NCBI GenBank assembly: GCA_949547975.1
Contig: CATITW010000006.1
Location: 1 to 9,697 of the forward strand
DNA: 9,697 nt
Origin: Cryomorphaceae bacterium
Lineage (GTDB): Bacteria; Bacteroidota; Bacteroidia; Flavobacteriales; Schleiferiaceae
Reading direction: 5' to 3'
Position numbers and translations under genes: made by a program. Below are positions 1-6,922 of this stretch, piece after piece. The notes beneath the pieces were generated by a model that searched no databases, was not told the origin of the DNA, and was given only the letters and a program-made list of their open reading frames with translations. How positions within the stretch are numbered: the first letter of the stretch is position 1; the number at the start of each line of letters is the position of its first letter.

Positions 1-797
1 ACATAGTTTGTAATGTCAACCACATTGTTTTTCGGAGTTAAACCGATGGATGTCAAGCTGTTCTTTAACCAGTCTGGGCTTTCGGCTACCGTCACATTTG
101 TAAAATGTGTACCGTAATAGGAAGGACAACCTTCGTCTTCCAGTGAAAGTGTCAGCTCGTTTGAGCCGCTATCAGGTAGAGTGTTTTCCGGGGTTAGTAA
201 GTCGGGTGTATACTCCTTCAAGCTCAAGAGCGCTGCGCGTAAATCGCGTGCAACACCGATATGTCCCATAGCATCTGTTCGGTTGGGAGTTAAGCCAATT
301 TCGAACACAAAATCACTCTCCAATTCGAACACTTCCGCGCAAGGAGTACCTGGAACTAGTTTTTGGTCCAAAACCATAATGCCGTCGTGGCCTTTTCCGA
401 GTCCAAGCTCATCTTCGGCACAAATCATCCCGAGGCTCACTTCGCCGCGTATCTTTCCTTTTTTGATCTTTAATTCTTCGCCTTGCGGATAAAGCACAGT
501 GCCTACTGTCGCAATCGGAACTTTTTGTCCAGCAGCGACATTCGGCGCTCCACATACAATCTGCACGGGTTCTTCTGCTCCGATATCTACCGTAGTGACA
601 CGCAAGCGATCTGCATTCGGATGCTGCTCACAGGTGAGAACATGACCTACGACTACGCCGCGAAGCCCGCCTTTAATAGACTCTACTTCAGTAACGCCTT
701 CCACCTCAAGACCGGTGTCAGTGAGGAGTTCATCCACGCGTTTTGGATCGAGAGTTACGGGGAGATAGCGCTTCAGCCAATTGTAAGAAATGTTCAT
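1..797 (-). CDS. pheT: Phenylalanine--tRNA ligase beta subunit (N-terminal 265 codons, partial)
   Basis: The beta subunit of the alpha2-beta2 phenylalanyl-tRNA synthetase helps charge tRNA-Phe in the cytoplasm. Translation from the ATG at 797-795 stays open to the window edge, so the C-terminal part lies to the left. It begins MNISYNWLKRYL, typical of PheT. Residues about 42-150 form the EMAP/OB-fold tRNA-binding domain, with HPNADRL (59-65), CGAPNV (82-87) and MICAEDELGLG (124-134). The core then starts with EIGLTPNRTDAMGHIGVARD (166-185), and the last visible residues, VDITNY (260-265), open the B3/B4 editing-domain region. No frameshift is seen in the 265 codons. It has its own promoter candidate at 821-851, so it is probably transcribed separately from the gene upstream at 869-1474. 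PheT in this phylum is usually about 800 residues, so roughly a third is present. The identification is firm. Confidence 0.96.
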   Translation of the reverse strand, partial: MNISYNWLKRYLPVTLDPKRVDELLTDTGLEVEGVTEVESIKGGLRGVVVGHVLTCEQHPNADRLRVTTVDIGAEEPVQIVCGAPNVAAGQKVPIATVGTVLYPQGEELKIKKGKIRGEVSLGMICAEDELGLGKGHDGIMVLDQKLVPGTPCAEVFELESDFVFEIGLTPNRTDAMGHIGVARDLRAALLSLKEYTPDLLTPENTLPDSGSNELTLSLEDEGCPSYYGTHFTNVTVAESPDWLKNSLTSIGLTPKNNVVDITNY

Positions 798-820
798 GGA
801 GCTTGAATTTCAATAAGCGC

Positions 821-851
821 CAAAGTTACACTTCCGACTAAGAACTTACAA
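821..851 (-). promoter_or_regulatory. Bacteroidota-type promoter for pheT
   Basis: Read on the minus strand, TTG (851-849) is followed after 20 nt by TAACTTTG (828-821), a perfect match to the TAnnTTTG -7 element with an acceptable -33 spacing for this phylum. A start site a few bases downstream would leave a 5' leader of only about 15-20 nt before the pheT ATG at 797. The -33 element lies just 18 nt past the stop codon of the preceding gene. The motif match is seen directly; promoter activity is inferred. Confidence 0.65.
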
Positions 852-868
852 CGGGGTAGGGCGCGGTG

Positions 869-1474
869 TTAGAACATTTTGTAAAGGACCAGTCCGTAGA
901 TGGCAAAACGTAAAAAACGCACTAGTGTAAGCAGGGCGAAGGCTCTGAAAGGAAACTTATTTATGCCGCATAATTGGCACACGATAGGGTAGGGCAAAGG
1001 GGTCAGCGCTGCGATAATGATCAGCAACCCACCAAATCTTTTGAGCTGTCGCATTGTGGAGGCGTAGCGCAGCACAAGTCGTTCACGGATGATTTTCCGA
1101 GTAGCTAAATAGCGTCCAATGAAATAAGAGCTTAGCCCACCGATGTAGCTGATCGAAGCTAAAAGAGCGAGCGTCCAGACTGGGAACTCGGTTTCATCCG
1201 CCCAAACAATCAAAATTTCTGGTGACACCAGTCCAATGCTAATCTCTGAAGCAAAGAAAATGGCAATTAACCCTTCCGCGGATAAGGTCTTGGTCAGCCA
1301 AGCCGTGGCGGAATCGATGTCTATAATGAAGGTGTCGATCAAGTAGAATAGCGAAATAATGCCAACAACTGAACCGATCAGTTTACTTACATTTTGACGT
1401 ATAAAGGTATACCCGCCAGTGCGTTGCAAAAGAATATGATACAGTTTAAGCAAGCGCTTGAAGCGTGTCGGCAT
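869..1474 (-). CDS. VTT-domain (DedA/SNARE-associated-like) small integral membrane protein
   Basis: This 201-residue polytopic inner-membrane protein has hydrophobic segments at about 32-52, 66-92, 98-120, 148-172 and 176-199. Residues FFASEISIGLVSPEILIVWA (73-92), the glycine-rich SYIGGLSSYFIGR (109-121) and LTPLPYPIVCQLCGINKFPF (158-177) match the VTT (YqaA/DedA-like) fold, in which re-entrant segments carry conserved proline and glycine residues. DedA relatives are linked to lipid scrambling or flippase activity and envelope homeostasis, but the role of this short subfamily is not established, so no substrate is assigned. The basic N-terminus (MPTRFKRLLK) precedes the first helix. The ATG lies 1 bp after the recG stop codon, which implies co-transcription and probably translational coupling. 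A separate promoter is not evident. Confidence 0.8.
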   Translation of the reverse strand: MPTRFKRLLKLYHILLQRTGGYTFIRQNVSKLIGSVVGIISLFYLIDTFIIDIDSATAWLTKTLSAEGLIAIFFASEISIGLVSPEILIVWADETEFPVWTLALLASISYIGGLSSYFIGRYLATRKIIRERLVLRYASTMRQLKRFGGLLIIIAALTPLPYPIVCQLCGINKFPFRAFALLTLVRFLRFAIYGLVLYKMF

Positions 1475-1475
1475 A

Positions 1476-3572
1476 TTACGAGATTCTGTTCCATCCCCAT
1501 TGGTGCTTGTACAGCGCAGTCCAATGTTCTTTGATGGAAACGTGGTGGGGTTTTGTGAGTTGTGGGTCTTCGCTCAATAACTGTTCCACGACATGCCTTG
1601 ACCACGTTAAAATCTGTCCGTCATTTGTTAAAGAAGCCAATTTAAAGGCCATCTGCCCGCTTTGGCGCGTTCCCATCATATCACCAGGACCACGGAGCTG
1701 CATATCCACTTCCGCAATTTCGAATCCATCCTGAGTTCGGACCATCGTCTCTAAACGGGTCTTTCCATCGGAGGAAAGTTTAAAGGAGGAAACCAGGATA
1801 CAAAAGCTCTCATCACTTCCGCGACCCACGCGTCCGCGCAACTGGTGCAGCTGACTCAGACCAAATCGCTCGGAGTTTTCTATCACCATGACAGAGGCAT
1901 TGGGAACATTCACCCCGACTTCGATCACGGTAGTTGCCACCATGATTTGTGCCTTCCCGGAAGCGAAACGTTGCATCTCACCTTCCTTTTCTTGGGGATG
2001 CATTCTGCCATGCACTACCGCAATCTGATATTCAGGACGGGGGAAATCGCGAAGCAGCTGTTCGTAGCCTTCTTGAAGGTTTTTTAAATCCAGCGTATCG
2101 CTTTCTTCGATCAGTGGAAAAACGACATACACTTGCCGACCCTTGGCTATTTCCCGCTTGATAAACCCGTTCAGCTTAAGACGATTTTTATCGTACAAGT
2201 GCATGGTTTTAATGGGTTTTCGTCCGGGCGGTAATTCATCGATCACACTCACGTCTAGATCGCCATATAGGCTCATAGCCAAAGTCCGGGGAATCGGAGT
2301 AGCGGTCATTACTAGGACATGGGGAGGATGGGCGTTTTTCTTCCACAAACGCGCACGTTGAGCCACACCAAACCGGTGCTGTTCGTCGATCACTGCAAGA
2401 CCGAGATTGGCAAATTTCACCGTGGGCTCTATGAGTGCATGCGTCCCGATCAGAATTTGCAAGGACCCATCACCAAGCCCTTGGTGAATCACTGCACGTT
2501 CCGCAGATTTTGTGCTCCCAGTGAGTAAGGCAATCTGTATTCCAGCCGGTTCACAAAGTTCCTTTAAACCATGGTAATGCTGGGTTGCGAGAATCTCAGT
2601 GGGCGCCATAAGGGCGGCCTGAAACCCGTTGTCAATCGCTAACAACATGGCCAGTAGCGCCACGATCGTTTTTCCACTACCGACGTCTCCTTGTACGAGC
2701 CGATTCATTTGCGCACCCGTTCGTACATCTGCGCGTATTTCTTTGACAACGCGTTTTTGAGCCCCGGTCAGTTCAAAGGGAAGGTGATTGTTATAAAAGT
2801 CAAGAAATGTCGACCCTACCTCTGCAAATTTGTACCCTTTAATGGCAGTTTTTTGCTTCATTTTATTGCGAAGCTGAGTCAATGAAAGGAAGAAGAATTC
2901 CTCAAATTTTATTCGACGCTTTGCTGCCTCAAGATGGTCTCTAGATTTTGGAAAGTGAATCCAGGCCAGTGCTTGCGCCTTACTGATGAGTTTGTTTTGT
3001 ACTCGAAATTCCTCCGAGAACGGATCAGTAATCTGCGCCAATTCATTCTGCAATACTCCCTTCACAACTTTTTGCAGCCCCTTCGAATGCAGTCCCTTGC
3101 GCGTAAGTTTGTCCGTCGTGGAATACACCGGCTCTAAAGCACTCGCGATATCATCGATCGCAGGCGCAGAAATCTCTGGGTGCGGCAGGCTGATCTTCCC
3201 GTTGAAATTGTTGATTTTCCCATAGACCACGAGTGGAACACCAATCTTGAGTGACTTTTTTACCCACTTCGCGCCTTTGAACCAAACCAATTCAATGTGT
3301 CCTTTGCCATCCGTAAACGTAGCTACCAGACGTTTGTTCCGTGCTCCAGCACCAAGCTCCTCAACGGCCGTGATCTGGCCCTTAAGCTGCACTTCACCTT
3401 GAATTCCAGCGAGTTGCCCTATCTCGTGGTACTGCGTTTTATCGACGTACCGAAAGGGGTAATGTTCCAAGAGCGCCATCGTAGTGCGAATACCGAATTC
3501 TTCCGCAAGAACGGCCGCTCGGTCCGGTCCTACACCGGGTGCATAAACGATTGGATTAGAAGTGATGCTCAT
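1476..3572 (-). CDS. recG: ATP-dependent DNA helicase RecG
   Basis: RecG is a cytoplasmic superfamily 2 helicase that remodels stalled replication forks and branch-migrates Holliday junctions. The 698-residue length fits the family (about 690). Residues 1-160 hold the wedge/OB-fold domain that grips branched DNA, including the fingerprint GVGPDRA (13-19) and YPFRYVD (38-44). The motor follows: Walker A GDVGSGKT (295-302), APTEILA (323-329), DEQH (396-399, motif II), TATPIPRT (423-430), VVHGRMHPQEKE (519-530), ATTVIEVGVNVP (546-557) and motif VI QLRGRVGRG (577-585). QLRGPGD (625-631) lies in the C-terminal region that couples ATP hydrolysis to translocation. All key residues are intact. The start at 3572 puts MSITSNPIVYAPGVGP at the N-terminus, as in Bacteroidota homologues. 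It is divergent from the sugar transferase gene across 34 bp and lies 1 bp upstream of the VTT gene. Confidence 0.98.
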   Translation of the reverse strand: MSITSNPIVYAPGVGPDRAAVLAEEFGIRTTMALLEHYPFRYVDKTQYHEIGQLAGIQGEVQLKGQITAVEELGAGARNKRLVATFTDGKGHIELVWFKGAKWVKKSLKIGVPLVVYGKINNFNGKISLPHPEISAPAIDDIASALEPVYSTTDKLTRKGLHSKGLQKVVKGVLQNELAQITDPFSEEFRVQNKLISKAQALAWIHFPKSRDHLEAAKRRIKFEEFFFLSLTQLRNKMKQKTAIKGYKFAEVGSTFLDFYNNHLPFELTGAQKRVVKEIRADVRTGAQMNRLVQGDVGSGKTIVALLAMLLAIDNGFQAALMAPTEILATQHYHGLKELCEPAGIQIALLTGSTKSAERAVIHQGLGDGSLQILIGTHALIEPTVKFANLGLAVIDEQHRFGVAQRARLWKKNAHPPHVLVMTATPIPRTLAMSLYGDLDVSVIDELPPGRKPIKTMHLYDKNRLKLNGFIKREIAKGRQVYVVFPLIEESDTLDLKNLQEGYEQLLRDFPRPEYQIAVVHGRMHPQEKEGEMQRFASGKAQIMVATTVIEVGVNVPNASVMVIENSERFGLSQLHQLRGRVGRGSDESFCILVSSFKLSSDGKTRLETMVRTQDGFEIAEVDMQLRGPGDMMGTRQSGQMAFKLASLTNDGQILTWSRHVVEQLLSEDPQLTKPHHVSIKEHWTALYKHQWGWNRIS

Positions 3573-3606
3573 CGACGTAAAAGTAAGTATCTTTTGGCCC
3601 AGAAAA

Positions 3607-4923
3607 ATGCAAAATCAAAGCACAAATATATTCCGCTTGATCACCTTGATCACTGACGCAATCCTATTGCTCGTGTTGTTCGTGGCGATCGGTTTTTGGC
3701 GTTTTGAAGACTTGCGTATTTCAAACCCCGAGTACTACAACTACTACCTTCAACTCCTTGTACTCACCTTGGTCTCCTGGTACGCCGGTGGTCGATGGGC
3801 CGGGATTTTTACCTACACGAGCGGTCTCGAACGGCGCAATGTGACGGCCAACCTTGTCCGTGGTGCATTGGTTCAAATTTCGATCCTCGCAATCATTGTC
3901 ATCGGCTTAAAAGGCTATTATTACAGCCGTATTTTCCTCGCCAGTTACCTCGCCAGCTTATACATAGTCGCCTGGGTATACCGCATCTTTTTGGTCCAAT
4001 TTCTCCGCGCCCAAATGGCTCGTGGTAAATGGCAGCGTACCTTTGTTTTGCACGGTACCCATACCACAAGCGAAGCATTGATCCGACTGACCACCCTTCG
4101 CCCCGAGCTCGGGTGGAAATATTTGGGAGCTGCAGACCCATCAACGCTCGCCGCTACGGACGAGCTGATCTGTGCGTACGCTCCGGGAACTAGTGAATTT
4201 GATGCGGCAGAGAATTGGTCTTTAGAACGCGGCATTCGTTTCAGGTTCTTACCCGATATGGGACCTCGTTACGCAGGCCAGCTGTTCTTAGAGAACCTAG
4301 AAGGCATACCCATGTTCAGCCAGCGCAAGGAGCCACTCTCGAACACTACAAATGCCGTCTTAAAAAGAATATTCGACCTTGTGTTCACCGCTCTAGGAAT
4401 ACTATTCGTATTGAGTTGGTTACTCCCCATCATTCTACTACTCCAAGTTTTAACAGGGACCATCAAGCCCTTGTTTATTCAACAACGCGAGGGGTTGTCG
4501 GGGCGTACCTTTAGCGTATGGAAGTTTCGTACGATGAATGCAGATGGAGCTTCAAACGCCTTTCAACGTTGGATGCGCAGAATAGGTGTAGATGAATTGC
4601 CTCAGTTGTTCAATGTTCTAATTGGTCATATGTCTTTGATTGGCCCACGTCCGCACACCCCAGGAGATGGCGCTGACTACTACCAAAAAGTGAGCACCTA
4701 TAAAATCCGGTACTGGGCGAAACCAGGACTAACCGGACTAGCACAAACACGTGGCTTACGCGGAGGTGGGGCTGCAGCGACTGATGAGCTCTTGGAGGAG
4801 CGCATTCGAGCGGATGTCTATTACATTGAAAATTGGTCCTTAGTTCTGGACCTGAGAATATTGATTGAAACTGTAGTTCGAACGCTTTTTGTTCCTTCTA
4901 CGCTACAACCCAAAGCACGATGA
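3607..4923 (+). CDS. Polyprenyl-phosphate sugar-1-phosphate transferase (WcaJ/PssY-type)
   Basis: This inner-membrane enzyme probably starts an exopolysaccharide, capsule or O-glycan by moving a sugar-1-phosphate from an NDP-sugar to undecaprenyl phosphate. The 438 residues show four N-terminal membrane segments (about 10-30, 46-60, 84-104, 111-132) and a cytosolic Rossmann-like stretch (about 144-235) whose expected glycine-rich turn is degenerate (LHGTHTTSEAL). The catalytic bacterial sugar transferase domain follows: KRIFD (253-257), a membrane hairpin (258-284), KFRTM (306-310), DELPQ (329-333) with the catalytic Asp-Glu pair, GPRPH (346-350) and PGLTGLAQ (373-380). The stretch between KFRTM and DELPQ is unusually short (18 residues), without the usual DPRxT segment. 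I chose ATG 3607 (MQNQSTNIF) because an in-frame ATG at 3562 would overlap recG and add a non-homologous leader. The sugar specificity cannot be read from the sequence. It is coupled to pepT by an ATGA overlap. Confidence 0.9.
   Translation: MQNQSTNIFRLITLITDAILLLVLFVAIGFWRFEDLRISNPEYYNYYLQLLVLTLVSWYAGGRWAGIFTYTSGLERRNVTANLVRGALVQISILAIIVIGLKGYYYSRIFLASYLASLYIVAWVYRIFLVQFLRAQMARGKWQRTFVLHGTHTTSEALIRLTTLRPELGWKYLGAADPSTLAATDELICAYAPGTSEFDAAENWSLERGIRFRFLPDMGPRYAGQLFLENLEGIPMFSQRKEPLSNTTNAVLKRIFDLVFTALGILFVLSWLLPIILLLQVLTGTIKPLFIQQREGLSGRTFSVWKFRTMNADGASNAFQRWMRRIGVDELPQLFNVLIGHMSLIGPRPHTPGDGADYYQKVSTYKIRYWAKPGLTGLAQTRGLRGGGAAATDELLEERIRADVYYIENWSLVLDLRILIETVVRTLFVPSTLQPKAR
3623..3630 (-). promoter_or_regulatory. 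Candidate -7 element for recG
   Basis: On the minus strand TATATTTG (3630-3623) matches the Bacteroidota TAnnTTTG element perfectly, about 50 bp upstream of the recG ATG, which gives a leader of roughly 45 nt. No TTG lies at the expected 17-23 nt further upstream, so the -33 half is missing or degenerate. The element sits inside the first codons of the divergent sugar transferase gene, so transcription of the two genes may interfere. Confidence 0.35.
3636..3653 (+). repeat. Perfect 9-nt tandem duplication within the sugar transferase gene
   Basis: CTTGATCAC occurs twice in a row. In the reading frame it yields the residue pattern LIT-LIT (residues 11-16) at the start of the first membrane helix. 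The unit is in frame, so it lengthens the hydrophobic helix without breaking the gene. It may be a replication-slippage product. Confidence 0.7.
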
Positions 4924-6164
4924 AATACCCAAATCTTCTAGAGAACTTTAAAACCTACGTCCAAATCGATACGCAGAGCGATCCGCATTCATCGAGCGTT
5001 CCTTCCACTGAAAAGCAGAAGGATCTAGGGCGACTTTTGGTCGATCAGTTATTAGAATTGGGGGTTTCAGATGCACACATGGACGACAAAGGCTACATCT
5101 ACGCCACAGTTCCTGCTACTTCAGGTTTAGAGAAAGCCCCAGCCGTGTGCTTTTGCGCACACATGGATACCTCACCGGAATACAGCGGTAAAGGGGTAGT
5201 ACCTGTACTGCATGAAAACTACGACGGAGGCGACATTGCACTTCCGAAAGGAGATATCGTACTAACTACGAAAGCGTTTGGCCCATTAAAGGAAATGAAA
5301 GGCCATACCATTATTACTTCAGACGGGTCCACCTTACTCGGTGCAGATAATAAGGCAGGGGTTGCTGAAATTATGTCCGCAGCAGCCTTTTTAATGAAGA
5401 GTGATACACCACATGCGGCCATGAAAATCCTCTTCACACCGGACGAAGAGATTGGTCGAGGGGCGGACCATGTTGACCTTGAGAAGCTTGGAGCAAAGTT
5501 CGGGTACACCATGGACGGCGCCACCAAAGGGTCTTTGGAAGATGAAACATTTAGCGCCGATGGAGCTACTGTTATTTTTAGAGGAGCCAATACGCATCCT
5601 GGATTCGCCCATAAAAAGATGGCGAATGCCATGAAGGCCGCCGGGGTATTTCTTGCTTCATTACCTCGTCAAGAATGGGCACCCGAGTCGACTAAAGGGG
5701 AACAGGGCTTTGTCCACCCCTATGAAATCTCAGGTGGGGTAGAGGAGGTTCGTATTACGATGATTTTACGTTCGTTCGATACGCCAGAGCTAGAAGACTA
5801 TGCAGCCTTGTTAACGGCGCTAGCAAAACAGGCATCAAAGGCAGTTAAACGCACAAGTTTCGAAATCCAAACTGCAGTGCAGTATCGCAATATGAAAGAG
5901 ATTTTGGACCAGCATCCTGAAGTCGTACGTTACGCTGAGCGCGCCATTGAAGCATCAGGATTGCCGGTTCGTAAATCAAAGATTCGCGGCGGAACTGACG
6001 GATCGAAGCTCAGCTTTATGGGATTGCCTTGCCCGAACATATTCGCAGGCGAGCACGCATTTCACAGTCCTTATGAATTCGTCTCTCTTCAGGATATGGA
6101 GAGTGCAACGGATGTGATTGTGAAACTTTTAGAATTGGTAGCAGAAGATTACCTCCCCGCGTAA
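4920..6164 (+). CDS. pepT: Peptidase T (tripeptide aminopeptidase)
   Basis: PepT is a cytoplasmic M20-family di-zinc aminopeptidase that removes the N-terminal residue from tripeptides, the last step of peptide catabolism. The 414-residue length fits the family (Salmonella PepT is 409). Metal and catalytic residues are all in place: H81 and D83 in CAHMDTSPEYSG (79-90), D143 in LLGADNKAGVAEI (139-151), E176-E177 in FTPDEEIGRGAD (172-183), D199 in YTMDGA (196-201), and H382 in GEHAFHSPYEFV (377-388). RGGTDGSKLSFMGLPCPNIF (356-375) is the family signature before the last ligand. The lid/dimerisation domain (about 208-320) includes NTHPGFAHKKMANAMKAA (224-241). The start codon overlaps the stop of the sugar transferase gene (ATGA, 4920-4923), so the two are probably translated from one mRNA. 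The 3' end overlaps the convergent nuclease gene by 16 bp. Confidence 0.97.
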   Translation: MKYPNLLENFKTYVQIDTQSDPHSSSVPSTEKQKDLGRLLVDQLLELGVSDAHMDDKGYIYATVPATSGLEKAPAVCFCAHMDTSPEYSGKGVVPVLHENYDGGDIALPKGDIVLTTKAFGPLKEMKGHTIITSDGSTLLGADNKAGVAEIMSAAAFLMKSDTPHAAMKILFTPDEEIGRGADHVDLEKLGAKFGYTMDGATKGSLEDETFSADGATVIFRGANTHPGFAHKKMANAMKAAGVFLASLPRQEWAPESTKGEQGFVHPYEISGGVEEVRITMILRSFDTPELEDYAALLTALAKQASKAVKRTSFEIQTAVQYRNMKEILDQHPEVVRYAERAIEASGLPVRKSKIRGGTDGSKLSFMGLPCPNIFAGEHAFHSPYEFVSLQDMESATDVIVKLLELVAEDYLPA

Positions 6165-6919
6165 GCTTTATTTAAGGCATCGGCTAAACGAACTCCCGCT
6201 TGTGCCAAACGCAAATGGAGTAGATCACTATGGTCGTAGATGTAACGATAGCCCATGCGCTCTCTGTCTCCCGTATTGTAGCACTGCTCGCGATACACTA
6301 CACTTTCGCGTACCCAGTCCTTAACTTCTGAATTTCCCCAAGATTGAATGTCTTCGCGCTCACGAGAAGACATGATCCAGGTCGCATATTCAGTATAACT
6401 CATCTTCCAGTAATCAATCATCCCGCTGTCCCAGACACGGTGCAAATTCGACTTCTCCCAAAAGAAGGTGACTTTAACATCGTTTGCGCCGCGATCTTTA
6501 CCGTTTCCGCAATGCAAAGGCTGGTGTACATCTCCGATAAGGTGAGCAATCACTTTTAGAGCAAAGGCCTCGTCAACACTGTACTGCTCTGTTTCAATCT
6601 CTTTAAGGTATTTCTCGATCGCCATCCAAACGTCGCCCTGTTCGGGGTGAACGTGTGAATCCATCGCATCTAATGATTCGACGGTACAATAGTGCAATGG
6701 TTTCAGCGAATCATAGGCAGCGTCACTTTTTATGAAATCCATCCAGTTCGCCGTCATTGCTAAATCTTCGCCTTCAAGGGCTGCGAGCACCTTCTTTTTT
6801 ACATTTTTATCCAAATGATCCATCGCGATGTGCCCAACGATTCGGTGTCCCGTAAGTCCCCATGCGAATGAAGCTGTTGTAAAGAGTGCCGCAGTAAGTG
6901 TGAAAATAATCTTCTTCAT
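6149..6919 (-). CDS. Secreted S1/P1-type zinc-dependent nuclease
   Basis: S1/P1 nucleases cleave single-stranded DNA and RNA and remove 3'-phosphates using a tri-zinc cluster. The 256-residue protein starts with a signal peptide (MKKIIFTLTAALFTTASFA, 1-19). Cleavage there exposes W20, and the family uses this N-terminal Trp itself as a zinc ligand. The other expected ligands are present: H25 (GLTGHRIVGH), D61 (NWMDFIK), H76 (LHYC), H126 and D130 (IAHLIGDVHQPLH), H136, H160 and D164 (LHRVWDSG). GANDVKVTFFW (144-154) matches the conserved strand after the cluster. The enzyme should therefore be active outside the cytoplasm, probably in the periplasm or secreted. No type IX C-terminal sorting domain is seen, since the chain ends soon after the nuclease fold. 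The gene starts 3 bp after the stop of the plug-family gene, so the two are probably co-transcribed. Its 3' end overlaps that of pepT. Confidence 0.95.
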   Translation of the reverse strand: MKKIIFTLTAALFTTASFAWGLTGHRIVGHIAMDHLDKNVKKKVLAALEGEDLAMTANWMDFIKSDAAYDSLKPLHYCTVESLDAMDSHVHPEQGDVWMAIEKYLKEIETEQYSVDEAFALKVIAHLIGDVHQPLHCGNGKDRGANDVKVTFFWEKSNLHRVWDSGMIDYWKMSYTEYATWIMSSREREDIQSWGNSEVKDWVRESVVYREQCYNTGDRERMGYRYIYDHSDLLHLRLAQAGVRLADALNKAYAGR

Positions 6920-6922
6920 GAA

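Noticed and set aside
181..806. Two plus-strand open frames (181-492 and 483-806) opposite pheT.
   Set aside because: They are antisense to a clear PheT coding sequence and their translations show no family features.
798..868. Search for a terminator between the VTT gene and pheT.
   Set aside because: No GC-rich hairpin followed by a T-run is visible; the space is largely taken by the pheT promoter.
3562..3606. Possible earlier start of the sugar transferase at ATG 3562, overlapping the recG start.
   Set aside because: The added 15 residues do not resemble the family's N-terminus, and ATG 3607 directly precedes the first membrane helix.
5219..5632. A 137-codon open frame antisense to pepT.
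   Set aside because: It mirrors the pepT reading frame, its translation is serine- and proline-rich without a recognisable domain, and no promoter is visible.
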